10,363 bases of DNA from an uncultured Eubacteriales bacterium (GCA_934462885.1 CAKSJC010000046.1:1-10363), one strand, 5' to 3'; positions 1 to 7,070 are shown, numbered from the stretch's first letter. Numbers and translations are program-made. Notes: generated by a model from the sequence alone, not told the origin.

Positions 1-921
1 GCTCTGAACATTCCCGGGAGCCGTCCGGCGGGAGTTTATACCGCAGGCTGCGCTCAACGATATGTGAACATTGAGGGATACATTCCGGGCCGCCGTGCTG
101 TGATACTCGGATCGGGAGACATCGGACTTATTATGGCGCGCAGAATGACTCTCGAAGGAGCGAAAGTTCTTGCCGTATGCGAGATAATGCCGTATTCCGG
201 CGGACTTGCCCGCAATATCGTCCAGTGCCTCGATGATTTCGGAATTCCGCTCAAGCTGTCGCATACTATTGTAAACATACACGGAAAAGAGAGAGTCGAA
301 GGAGTGACTGTCGCTGCGGTCGACGAACAAAACGGCAGACGTCCTATACCGGGAACGGAAGAATATATTGAATGCGACACCGTTCTTTTGTCTGTCGGTT
401 TGATTCCGGAAAATGAACTGACGCGCGGCGCAGGCATAACTATAAATCCCACGACGAGCGGAGCGTGTGTTAATCAGAATCGCGAAACCGAAACCGCGGG
501 AATTTATTCATGCGGAAACGTGCTCCACGTTCACGATCTTGTCGATTTTGTATCCGAGGAGGCGGAAATCGCAGGACATTCAGCCGCAGAACGTATTCTG
601 AACGGCTCTGCCGTTATACAGAAAACAGTTTTGCTGAAAGCGGAAGGCGGAATCAGATATACGGTTCCGGAACGACTTGATCTGTCGGCGGAAAACCAAA
701 ATGTGCGCATTTTTTTCCGCGTATCCAACGTATATAAAAAAGTAACTCTGACAGCTGAGACGTCTGAAGGAACAGTGCTCGCAAAGCGCGTAAAAAGCGC
801 AGTCGCGCCCGGAGAGATGGAATCGCTTGAAATCACCGCTGAAGCGCTTAACGCTCTTGCCTCATCTTCATGCGACAGCGTGATCGTTAAACTCACGGAA
901 AACGGAGATACAAAACAATGA
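1..921 (+). CDS. NAD(P)/FAD-dependent oxidoreductase, glycerol-3-phosphate operon type (5' truncated by window)
   Basis: The reading frame is open from base 1, so the N-terminal FAD-binding part lies outside; 306 residues are visible. A GTG at 64 could be mistaken for a start, but the 21 codons before it (containing RPAGVYTAG) continue the family sequence. GSGDIG at visible residues 37-42 is the dinucleotide-binding glycine motif of the inserted NAD(P)H domain. The stretch GIYSCGNVLHVHDLVDFVSE near residues 168-187 is the conserved second FAD-contact region. The last ~100 residues form a small beta-rich tail. In Bacillota this family usually sits between a GlpA-like glycerol-3-phosphate dehydrogenase and a DUF1667 gene and is thought to pass electrons from glycerol-3-phosphate oxidation; the GlpA-like gene would be upstream and is not visible. 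The stop overlaps the next start as ATGA, implying translational coupling. Family assignment is strong; the electron acceptor is unknown. Confidence 0.9.
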   Translation, partial: ALNIPGSRPAGVYTAGCAQRYVNIEGYIPGRRAVILGSGDIGLIMARRMTLEGAKVLAVCEIMPYSGGLARNIVQCLDDFGIPLKLSHTIVNIHGKERVEGVTVAAVDEQNGRRPIPGTEEYIECDTVLLSVGLIPENELTRGAGITINPTTSGACVNQNRETETAGIYSCGNVLHVHDLVDFVSEEAEIAGHSAAERILNGSAVIQKTVLLKAEGGIRYTVPERLDLSAENQNVRIFFRVSNVYKKVTLTAETSEGTVLAKRVKSAVAPGEMESLEITAEALNALASSSCDSVIVKLTENGDTKQ

Positions 922-1283
922 CAAGTAAAGAGCTTACCTGCGTGGTGTGTCCCGCAGGATGTCGCATAACGGTAACTCTTGACGAGGACGGAAAAGTTCT
1001 GTCAATAGACGGAAATACTTGTAAACGCGGTGAAAAATACGCGGAAAGCGAAGTAACTCACCCCGTAAGAACCCTTACCTCAACCGTCCGGATAAAAACT
1101 CCGTCCGGCATTAAGATGCTTCCCGTGAAAACAAACAAACCTATCCCGCGCGAATCGTTGTTTTGCGCTATGAAAAAGATACGTGCTCTTGAGGTTACAG
1201 CTCCGATAACGATAGGAGACGTGATATGCCGTGATTTTGTTGAAGAAGGAACAAACCTTGTTTCCTGCAAGACGGTGAATTAA
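918..1283 (+). CDS. DUF1667 domain protein, four-cysteine partner of the upstream oxidoreductase
   Basis: This 121-residue protein starts at the ATG that overlaps the previous stop (ATGA), with GGAG at 904-907 as RBS. Cysteines at residues 8, 11, 15 and 35 form CxxCxxxC plus a later C in TCKRG, an arrangement suited to an iron-sulfur cluster or another metal. Below this come HPVRTLTSTVR (about residues 47-57) and a C-terminal half with VKTNKPIPR. This matches DUF1667, normally the last gene of glycerol-3-phosphate oxidoreductase operons in Bacillota. Its biochemical role is not established; a small redox or electron-transfer subunit is inferred from the cysteines and the neighbour. The length is usual for the family and nothing looks broken. 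No membrane segment or signal peptide is visible, so it is probably cytoplasmic. Confidence 0.88.
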   Translation: MTSKELTCVVCPAGCRITVTLDEDGKVLSIDGNTCKRGEKYAESEVTHPVRTLTSTVRIKTPSGIKMLPVKTNKPIPRESLFCAMKKIRALEVTAPITIGDVICRDFVEEGTNLVSCKTVN

Positions 1284-1328
1284 GACAGGAACGTATCAAA
1301 AAATCGCACCGATTCCGCTTTTTTACAC

Positions 1329-1359
1329 TGTCATGGTCATGCTCGCCGTGACGATTTTT
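1329..1359 (+). terminator. Rho-independent terminator after the oxidoreductase/DUF1667 operon
   Basis: TGTCATGG (1329-1336) pairs with CCGTGACG (1346-1353), an 8-bp stem with two G-U pairs around a 9-base loop, followed by ATTTTT at 1354-1359. It lies 46 bases after the DUF1667 stop and before the mnmE promoter, so it would separate the two transcription units. The stem is moderate and the T-run short, so efficiency is uncertain. Confidence 0.55.
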
Positions 1360-1445
1360 AAAAGACTTCGTAAAAGAGCACTGACGGTGAACGTTTCGCT
1401 TATCTGATAATTTGGATTTTTACATTTTTCACCGCTCTCACTTTC

Positions 1446-1476
1446 TTGACAGAGACAGGTAGTTTTTTTGTTTAGA
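1446..1476 (+). promoter_or_regulatory. Candidate SigA promoter for mnmE
   Basis: A perfect -35 TTGACA at 1446-1451 is followed by a poor -10 candidate, TTTAGA at 1471-1476, preceded closely by TG; the spacer is 19 bases. Transcription would start near 1483, leaving a leader of about 30 bases that contains the RBS. The -35 is convincing and the -10 is not. Confidence 0.4.
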
Positions 1477-1500
1477 TGAATCCCCGTTACTTAAAAGTTA

Positions 1501-1507
1501 AAGGAGA
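1501..1507 (+). promoter_or_regulatory. RBS that fixes the mnmE start
   Basis: AAGGAGA sits 4 bases before the ATG at 1512. An in-frame ATG at 1476 has no RBS and overlaps the candidate -10 box. The protein from 1512 begins MNPFNRTIAAVSTPRGKGGI, the normal MnmE N-terminus. The start is therefore 1512. Confidence 0.8.
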
Positions 1508-1511
1508 TGCT

Positions 1512-2897
1512 ATGAATCCGTTTAACAGGACAATTGCCGCAGTATCTACCCCGCGAGGAAAAGGCGGAATTGCCGTAATAAGGATATCCGGAAGCGACGC
1601 GGTAAGCGTTGCGTCGCGTATGTTTCGTTCTAAGCTGAATCTCTCGGAATATCCTGCCCGAAGCGCGGTATACGGAGAGATACTTTCCTCCGAAGATGAG
1701 GTGATCGACACCGGAATAGCCGTGATATATCGTGCACCCGCGTCATTTACGGGGGAAGACGTTGTTGAAATATCGTGTCACGGAGGAGTGTCCGTAACAC
1801 TCGAAACACTTATGTCTGCTATTGCGCACGGTGCGGTCTCGGCTATGGCGGGCGAATTTACCAAGCGCGCGTTTGTGAACGGAAAGCTCTCTCTTACGGA
1901 AGCGGAAGCGGTCGGCAGACTCATCGACGCCGATACAAAGGAGCGTATGCTTCTCGCCGGCGGCGCGGCGCGCGGCAATGTAAGTTCGCGAATAGAAGAA
2001 CTGTCGGCGGGACTTTTTGACGTTATGACCGCGCTTTACGCAGCGATAGACTATCCCGAGGAGGACGTCGGAGATGAAGGAGAGCGCATGATAGGCGAAG
2101 TACTGCGCGGTACGCTTCACGGAGTAAACGAACTCCTTTCAACGTACAGAGTCGGCCGTGCCGTGTCCGACGGAGTAAAATGCGCGGTCTGCGGACGTCC
2201 GAATGTGGGAAAAAGCTCTCTTTTCAACTGTATGACGGGTGAGGAATCATCCATAGTTACAGACATCGCGGGAACTACCCGTGATATTCTGCGCGAAACC
2301 GTGTCGTTCGGCGGAGTTACGCTCAGAATATCCGACACGGCGGGCATACGTGACTCGGACGACGCGGTAGAGAAAATAGGCGTTGAGCGCGCTATGGGAG
2401 AGATATGCTCGGCGGAGTTAATTATCGCGGTATTTGACGGAAGCGAGAGACTCACCGAAGCGGATTATGAGCTTCTTGAATCTGTAAAGAGCGCGCCCGG
2501 AGAAAAAATAACTGTCATTAACAAAACCGACGCGGGCTGCGGACTGACCGAAGCCGAAGAAGAGAAAATAAAAGAGGCTTCGGGAAAAATCGTTCGCATT
2601 TCGGCGGCAAATAACGATGTAAGAGAGCTTGAGAACGAGGTCGCACGCCTTTTCGGAAGCGACAAGATATCTCTCGGACACGATGCCGTAATATGGGACG
2701 CACGTCAGCGCGAGATACTTCTTCGTGCAAGATCATTTCTTGAAGCCGCGGTAGGCGCTGTTGAAAACGGCGACGCTTTGGACGCAATCTGCACTATGGC
2801 GGAAGAAGCTCTCGCCGCTCTGAATGAAACGGACGGCCGGGGGATCAACGAATCTATAGTAAACGAGGTATTTTCACGATTCTGCGTGGGAAAGTAA
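1512..2897 (+). CDS. mnmE: tRNA uridine-5-carboxymethylaminomethyl modification GTPase MnmE
   Basis: The protein has 461 residues, the usual MnmE length. MnmE is a cytosolic GTPase that, with the FAD protein MnmG, places the carboxymethylaminomethyl group on C5 of U34 in tRNAs reading split codon boxes. The N-terminal folate-binding domain covers about residues 1-120, including IAAVSTPRGKGGIAVIRISG and the SFTGEDVVEISCHGG segment. A helical domain surrounds an inserted Ras-like G domain: G1 GRPNVGKSS at 228-236, G2 GTTR at 254-257, G3 DTAG at 275-278 and G4 NKTD at 337-340. The chain ends in FCVGK, where the C-terminal CxGK cysteine (458) is the conserved catalytic-region signature. All key residues are present. 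mnmG, often next to mnmE, is absent from this window; here mnmE appears to be a single-gene unit with its own promoter. Confidence 0.97.
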   Translation: MNPFNRTIAAVSTPRGKGGIAVIRISGSDAVSVASRMFRSKLNLSEYPARSAVYGEILSSEDEVIDTGIAVIYRAPASFTGEDVVEISCHGGVSVTLETLMSAIAHGAVSAMAGEFTKRAFVNGKLSLTEAEAVGRLIDADTKERMLLAGGAARGNVSSRIEELSAGLFDVMTALYAAIDYPEEDVGDEGERMIGEVLRGTLHGVNELLSTYRVGRAVSDGVKCAVCGRPNVGKSSLFNCMTGEESSIVTDIAGTTRDILRETVSFGGVTLRISDTAGIRDSDDAVEKIGVERAMGEICSAELIIAVFDGSERLTEADYELLESVKSAPGEKITVINKTDAGCGLTEAEEEKIKEASGKIVRISAANNDVRELENEVARLFGSDKISLGHDAVIWDARQREILLRARSFLEAAVGAVENGDALDAICTMAEEALAALNETDGRGINESIVNEVFSRFCVGK

Positions 2898-3154
2898 GCG
2901 TGCGGCGCATGTGCATTTTTCTGACATTGTGAGGTAAAGCAAACCTGTTCGGAACATTCACTGATTGTAAAGCGGAACTTTATGGATTGATCGAAAACGC
3001 CAACTTTATGTAGGGACGCTTCTCTATACGGACGGTACCGCAATTGTTATATGCGTTGCTTATCATCCGATTGCCGAGACGGCTTGCTTTTTATTTTCTG
3101 TACTTTAATTATTATAGTTCAAACAAATACTTTTGCGATGACATGAGGTAGTTT

Positions 3155-3877
3155 ATGATGACAAGAGGTGATTCTTTGGAAAAAAACATCGTTCTTGAAG
3201 GGAAAACATATCATCTGACTTTTGAAGATGATTTTAACGGAAATGATATTGATCCCTCAAAATGGGCACGCTGTCCCGAAATGAAACGGCAGGATATCGG
3301 CGGATATTGGCAGGACTCAATGACGGAAGTGCATGACGGAAACCTGTGGCTTTGGGCGAAGATAGACGGTGACGGAGTTCCGAGATCCGGAGCTGTCCGC
3401 TCCAAAGGAATATTCGAACAAGCTTACGGCTACTTTGAAGCCAGAATGATGTTCCCGCGTACAACGGGATTTTGGGGAGCGTTTTGGATGATGTGCGGGG
3501 ATGTCGGAAAGGTTGACGGTTCCGGAGCCTCCGGAGCCGAGATAGACATAATCGAAACCGGTCGCTGCGTTACAAAAGGAGTAAACCATGCTGTTCATTG
3601 GGACGGCTACGGAGACGAGCATCAGGCTGTTTCGTCCGGATTTGTGGATCCGGAGCTATACTCGGGTTGGCATAACTACGGATTGCTGTGGAAGCATGAC
3701 GAGTACGTTTTCTTTGTAGACGGCATTGAAAAATGGCGCACGACGGGCGGCGGAGTTTGCGAAAAACCGGGTTATCTTAAGCTGACGACTGAATTCGGAA
3801 CTTGGGCTGAACCACTCGTTCCGGAAGAGCTTCCCGACTGCTTAAGAGTTGCGTGGGTCAGAGTCTACGCGGAATAG
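3155..3877 (+). CDS. GH16 family glycoside hydrolase, no export signal (paralog 1)
   Basis: This 240-residue protein is essentially a bare GH16 jelly-roll domain. The catalytic signature is EIDIIE at residues 129-134 (nucleophile E129, assisting D131, acid/base E134). This ExDxxE form is the beta-bulge type found in laminarinases and agarase/carrageenase relatives, not the EIDIE form of lichenases. Supporting motifs are LTFEDDFNGNDID (21-33), GYFEARM (92-98), FWGAFWMM (106-113), the aromatic HAVHWDGYGD (145-154), YVFFVDG (184-190) and the terminal RVAWVRVY (231-238). Substrate is inferred to be a beta-1,3-linked glucan or similar polysaccharide. There is no signal peptide, unusual for GH16. 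The ATG at 3155 has only a short GAGGT RBS; an in-frame TTG at 3176 has a stronger one. It is preceded by a 257-base gap with AT-rich -10-like sequence (TATTAT at 3110-3115) but no good -35. It is clearly related to the two GH16 genes that follow. Confidence 0.9.
   Translation: MMTRGDSLEKNIVLEGKTYHLTFEDDFNGNDIDPSKWARCPEMKRQDIGGYWQDSMTEVHDGNLWLWAKIDGDGVPRSGAVRSKGIFEQAYGYFEARMMFPRTTGFWGAFWMMCGDVGKVDGSGASGAEIDIIETGRCVTKGVNHAVHWDGYGDEHQAVSSGFVDPELYSGWHNYGLLWKHDEYVFFVDGIEKWRTTGGGVCEKPGYLKLTTEFGTWAEPLVPEELPDCLRVAWVRVYAE
3165..3172 (+). promoter_or_regulatory. Strong RBS pointing to an alternative TTG start for GH16 paralog 1
   Basis: GAGGTGAT is an 8-base match to the anti-Shine-Dalgarno complement and lies 3 bases before an in-frame TTG at 3176. 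Starting there would remove seven residues (MMTRGDS) and give LEKNIVLEGKTYHLTF, closer to the conserved domain edge. The ATG at 3155 has a weaker GAGGT 5 bases upstream. I kept 3155 because ATG is generally preferred, but the TTG is a real competitor. Confidence 0.45.
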
Positions 3878-4075
3878 AACACGATAGTAACAGGAAACGC
3901 GGAAATTTTTACGAAAAGAGCAAGAAATCTCATGCCGTTACGGCGTTTACGTTGTGCGGACGAGACGTGCATAACTTAAATTAAAAGCAAAGCTCTGTTT
4001 ATAGTCGATCGGTTTCTTTTCATAAAGAATTTTACGTGTTGCCTTGCGTTCCATGCGGAAAACAAAATAAAAATG

Positions 4076-4200
4076 AAAATAAAAAGGAGAAAACAAAATG
4101 ACGAATTTCACAAAACCCGTATCAGCGCTTCTCTCAATGGCGCTTCTCGGTCTCGGAGCGCTTGGTGTACCTAACAAATCAAGCCGCGCGTATCTTGAGG
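4076..4200 (+). repeat. Direct repeat, copy 1: GH16 leader and signal region
   Basis: From AAAATAAAAAGGAG (4076) through the ATG at 4098 and the first 34 codons, this segment repeats 915 bases downstream at 4991-5115, with only a few silent changes. It carries the RBS AAGGAG (4084-4089) and the hydrophobic N-terminus. Similarity continues, less perfectly, through the whole gene. Confidence 0.85.
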
Positions 4201-4997
4201 CGTTAAACGGTGCGTCGGAAACGCCGGTTTTGCTTTCCGAGGCAATTAAAGCCGAAAAAGCTCCGGAGGTAATCGACGTCGACGGAGTCGTCTGCCGCCT
4301 TACGATGGAGGATAATTTCGACGGAAACGACATAAACCCGAAATACTGGTCGCGGCTTGACGAAAATTTCCCGTATGCCTATAACGACGACAGTATGATC
4401 TGGGTTGAGAACGGAAATCTCTACGTCGGATGTGCCGAGAGCGACAAGTATCCCGAAAACGAAAGCATCATCGGCTCCGTAAACACAGAGGGAAAATTTG
4501 AGCAGAAATGCGGTTACTTTGAAGCGAAGATACTTACGACAAAAACGCTCGGCGTAAACTGCGCGTGGTGGATGATGGTCGGAGATCAAAACGGTACCGA
4601 AGATCTCGGCGTGGACGGCGCGGAAGTGGATATCTTCGAATCTATGGGCAGAACGAAAAACGATTACACGAATGAAGTCGGCATATCGATCCATATAGAC
4701 GGATACGGCGATCAGCTGAAATCTCTGAAATCCCGTCCTATTTATCCGGCATCGTTCTACGACGAGTGGCACACGTACGGTTTCCTTTGGACAGAGGATA
4801 ATTACGTTTTCTATATCGACGGAGAGAAAGTTTGGGAAACGAACAAATTCGGAATCTGCGAATACCCCGGATATGTTATCCTTTCAACCGCAAGCGGTAA
4901 GGAGTTCGGCACCGATGTCACCGAGCTTCCCGACGCTATGCGTGTAGACTGGGTAAGAATTTATCAACTTGATGAACTTTTTGCAAAATCAAAATAA
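4098..4997 (+). CDS. GH16 family glycoside hydrolase with hydrophobic N-terminus (paralog 2)
   Basis: The protein has 299 residues. Residues 8-25 are hydrophobic (VSALLSMALLGLGALGVP) after a single lysine and act as a weak signal peptide or membrane anchor. A linker of about 35 residues, rich in E, A and K, leads to the GH16 domain from about residue 63. Catalytic EVDIFE is at 176-181 (E176, D178, E181), again the ExDxxE beta-bulge type. WWMMVGD (157-163), YFEAKI (140-145), YVFYIDGEKVWE (236-247) and MRVDWVRIYQ (281-290) complete the fold. Function is inferred as extracellular or surface cleavage of a beta-1,3-glucan-like polymer; the sequence does not settle the substrate. RBS AAGGAG lies 8 bases before the ATG. 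The next gene is a tandem duplicate 15 bases away, so the two are surely co-transcribed. The stop codon TAA (4995-4997) falls inside the duplicated leader of that gene. No strong promoter is visible in the 220 bases upstream. Confidence 0.92.
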   Translation: MTNFTKPVSALLSMALLGLGALGVPNKSSRAYLEALNGASETPVLLSEAIKAEKAPEVIDVDGVVCRLTMEDNFDGNDINPKYWSRLDENFPYAYNDDSMIWVENGNLYVGCAESDKYPENESIIGSVNTEGKFEQKCGYFEAKILTTKTLGVNCAWWMMVGDQNGTEDLGVDGAEVDIFESMGRTKNDYTNEVGISIHIDGYGDQLKSLKSRPIYPASFYDEWHTYGFLWTEDNYVFYIDGEKVWETNKFGICEYPGYVILSTASGKEFGTDVTELPDAMRVDWVRIYQLDELFAKSK

Positions 4998-5115
4998 AAA
5001 GGAGAAAACAAAATGACGAATTTCACAAAACCCGTATCGGCGCTTCTTTCAATGGCGCTTCTTGGTCTCGGAGCGCTCGGTGTACCGAACAAATCAAGCC
5101 GCGCGTATCTTGAGG
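4991..5115 (+). repeat. Direct repeat, copy 2: GH16 leader and signal region
   Basis: This is the second copy of the segment at 4076-4200. Identity begins abruptly at 4991 (the preceding base differs, C against G) and covers the RBS, the ATG at 5013 and the signal region. The repeat also supplies the stop codon of the upstream gene, which marks the duplication junction. Confidence 0.85.
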
Positions 5116-5903
5116 GTGTAAAAGGCGGGGAAGAAACGCCGGTTTCGCTTTCCGAGGCAATTAAAGCCGAAAAAGCCCCGGAGGTAATCGACGTCGACGG
5201 AGTCGTCTGCCGTCTCACGATGGAGGACAATTTCGAGGGAAACGACATAGATCAGAAATACTGGTCAAGAATGGAGGAAGGCACCTACAATTGGAACATC
5301 TCTCAGGACATGGTTTGGGTTGAAGACGGAAATCTCTATGTCGGATGTGCCGAAAGCGATCAGTATTCCGAAAACGGAAACGTGATCGGCGTTGCATGGA
5401 CAAAGGACAAATTCGAGCAGAAATGCGGTTACTTTGAAGCGAAGATACTTACGACAAAATCTCTCGGCGTAAACAGCGCGTGGTGGATGGTTCTCGGAGA
5501 CGCGCACGGAGTCGAAGACCTCGGTGTGGACGGCGCGGAAATCGATATTCTCGAAACGATGAACAGAACGAAAAACGATTATACAAATCAGGTAAGTATA
5601 TCCGTACACGTCGATAATTCGAACGATCAGCTGAAAACGTTGAAGACGCGTCCCGTTTATCCTGCCTCGTTCTACGATGAGTGGCACACATACGGTTTCC
5701 TTTGGACAGAGGATAACTATGTATTCTATATCGACGGAGAGAAAGTTTGGGAAACGAACAAGTTCGGAATCTGCGAACATCCCGGATATTTGATCCTGTC
5801 AACCGGAAGCGGAGACTGGATGAATACGAACAATGAAGAGCTTCCCGACGCTATGCGCGTAGACTGGGTAAGAGTTTATCAGCTTGACGAGCTTTCGAAG
5901 TAA
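5013..5903 (+). CDS. GH16 family glycoside hydrolase, tandem duplicate (paralog 3)
   Basis: The protein has 296 residues and is about three-quarters identical to the preceding GH16 by eye. Residues 1-34 and 216-255 are identical. Differences concentrate at 87-132 and 193-212. The catalytic EIDILE is at 176-181 (E176, D178, E181), complete and of the ExDxxE beta-bulge type. Like its twin it has a hydrophobic stretch at residues 8-25 with little N-terminal positive charge, then a charged linker and the GH16 domain. It should be secreted or membrane-held and act on a similar polysaccharide. Divergence around residues 87-99, where EGTYNWNISQD replaces ENFPYAYNDDS, lies just before the first conserved sheet and may alter a cleft loop, so specificity may differ. 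The RBS AAGGAG (4999-5004) is the copied one. The gene is followed by two inverted repeats rather than a classic T-tailed terminator. Confidence 0.92.
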   Translation: MTNFTKPVSALLSMALLGLGALGVPNKSSRAYLEGVKGGEETPVSLSEAIKAEKAPEVIDVDGVVCRLTMEDNFEGNDIDQKYWSRMEEGTYNWNISQDMVWVEDGNLYVGCAESDQYSENGNVIGVAWTKDKFEQKCGYFEAKILTTKSLGVNSAWWMVLGDAHGVEDLGVDGAEIDILETMNRTKNDYTNQVSISVHVDNSNDQLKTLKTRPVYPASFYDEWHTYGFLWTEDNYVFYIDGEKVWETNKFGICEHPGYLILSTGSGDWMNTNNEELPDAMRVDWVRVYQLDELSK

Positions 5904-5935
5904 GATAGAAAAAACGCGCAAATAAGTTTCGCTCA

Positions 5936-5956
5936 ATTCGGGCAATAAACCCGAAT
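5936..5956. repeat. 7-bp perfect inverted repeat after the GH16 pair
   Basis: ATTCGGG (5936-5942) and CCCGAAT (5950-5956) are exact reverse complements with a CAATAAA loop. It lies 33 bases past the last GH16 stop. It is followed by an A-rich run, not T, so it is not a standard terminator on this strand; it could protect the mRNA 3' end. Confidence 0.55.
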
Positions 5957-5990
5957 CGGAAAAGAAAAACGAAAACGGAATATAACGTCC

Positions 5991-6038
5991 GACCCCGTCA
6001 TATGATTTACCATAAACAGTAAATCATATGACGGGGTC
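5991..6038. repeat. Perfect 20-bp inverted repeat abutting the S1 gene start
   Basis: Arms at 5991-6010 (GACCCCGTC...) and 6019-6038 (...GACGGGGTC) are exact reverse complements around an 8-base loop, CATAAACA. Six A residues and the ATG at 6045 follow immediately. The only RBS-like bases (GGGG, 6033-6036) are inside the 3' arm, so in RNA the hairpin would hide them. A -10-like TATAAC at 5981-5986 would place transcription start at about the first base of the hairpin. No T-run follows, so it is not a normal terminator. Translation control, a protein-binding operator or a small palindromic mobile element are all possible. Confidence 0.8.
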
Positions 6039-6044
6039 AAAAAA

Positions 6045-7070
6045 ATGCCGGAAAAAACTTATCAAAGAGAAACGCTTCTCGAAAGCGATATGCCCGAATA
6101 TACAAACGATTCTCATCGTCCTCCGAAGAAATGTGCCGCGCCTTTTTACCCGGAAGGAGCGCTTTCGTGTACTCCGGAGGGAAGCGCACGCATAAAAGAC
6201 AGGCGTTCGCTTGAGGAGGCTATGCGGAACGGTGCGACAGTCGAAGCGTTATGTACGATGTGCGATTGCCGAACGATGCAGCTGACAGTCGAGTTTCCCG
6301 ACGGAATATGCGGTTTCATTCCGCGCAGTGAGGTTGGTTTCAATCCTGACGGCGGGGATATAAAAGATATCGCAGTCATAACACGGGTGGGAAAACCGGT
6401 ACAGTTTAAGATACTAGATATTTACGAAGATGAGAACGGCGTTTTGTGCGCACAGCTTTCCCGCCGCGCAGCACAGAAGGAATGCTTTGAACAGTACATA
6501 TCAACTCTTCGTCCGGGTGATATAATTCCCGCGAGAATAACTCATCTTGAACCATTCGGCGCGTTTTGCGACATCGGATGCGGGATTGTATCTCTTCTGA
6601 CTGTTGACAGGGTTTCGGTATCACGGATATCACATCCGTCAGACAGGTTCAAAAGCGGCGGTTTTATAACCGCAATAGTATCGTCGGTTGAGGAGAGCGG
6701 GCGTATCTATCTCTCACACCGTGAGCTTCTCGGAACTTGGGAAGAAAACGTATCTTCATTTTCCGCAGGTCAGACAGTAACGGGAATCATACGTTCCGTC
6801 GAAGAGTACGGTATTTTTGTCGAGCTTACGCCGAATCTCGCGGGGCTTGCCGAAGCATTCGAGGGAGCTGTTCCCGGCGATTCCTGCTCTGTCTACATAA
6901 AAAGCATTATCCCCGAAAGAATGAAAATAAAGCTTGTGATAATTGACTCTTTCGGCAAAGCAGCCCCCACTCCATGTAAGTACCTCGTCGATCCTTCACT
7001 CTCTCATATGAGTTCGTGGCGATATTCTCCGGAAAACTGCTCAAAAACAGTTGAAACGATTTTTGACTGA
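6045..7070 (+). CDS. S1 RNA-binding domain protein with three S1 domains
   Basis: The protein has 341 residues with three S1-type OB folds, at about residues 62-142, 156-228 and 241-302. The second shows IPARITHLEPFGAFCDIGCG and the third VTGIIRSVEEYGIFVELTP, both typical S1 strands. The segment FYPEGALSCTPEGSARI (34-50) is the lead-in of a Clostridia S1-like family annotated as S1 RNA-binding or ribosomal S1-like protein. It is shorter than true ribosomal S1 and its role in translation or RNA turnover is unproven. Family members as I recall them begin near residue 34, so the first 33 residues are an extension. The only in-frame starts before that are the ATG at 6045 and another at 6090, neither with a good free RBS; I chose 6045. 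Translation may be governed by the adjoining 20-bp hairpin. A terminator follows 68 bases downstream. Confidence 0.85.
   Translation: MPEKTYQRETLLESDMPEYTNDSHRPPKKCAAPFYPEGALSCTPEGSARIKDRRSLEEAMRNGATVEALCTMCDCRTMQLTVEFPDGICGFIPRSEVGFNPDGGDIKDIAVITRVGKPVQFKILDIYEDENGVLCAQLSRRAAQKECFEQYISTLRPGDIIPARITHLEPFGAFCDIGCGIVSLLTVDRVSVSRISHPSDRFKSGGFITAIVSSVEESGRIYLSHRELLGTWEENVSSFSAGQTVTGIIRSVEEYGIFVELTPNLAGLAEAFEGAVPGDSCSVYIKSIIPERMKIKLVIIDSFGKAAPTPCKYLVDPSLSHMSSWRYSPENCSKTVETIFD

Noticed and set aside
64..66. GTG at 64 as the start of the first gene
   Set aside because: The frame is open to base 1 and the upstream codons encode conserved family sequence, so the gene is simply cut by the window edge.
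1476..1511. Upstream ATG at 1476 as the mnmE start
   Set aside because: It overlaps the -10 candidate, lacks an RBS and adds 12 residues not typical of MnmE.
1743..2120. Long minus-strand and alternate-frame reading frames inside mnmE
   Set aside because: They lie wholly within a certain gene, have low-complexity or arginine-rich translations and no RBS; they are shadows.
3073..3098. GCCG-AGA-CGGC hairpin followed by T-rich sequence as a terminator for mnmE
   Set aside because: The stem is only 4 bp and cannot be extended (T-T mismatches outside), and the T-run is interrupted. Too weak to call.
5991..6038. 20-bp hairpin as a Rho-independent terminator of the GH16 genes
   Set aside because: It is followed by A residues on the + strand, with no T-run after it on either strand in the needed orientation.
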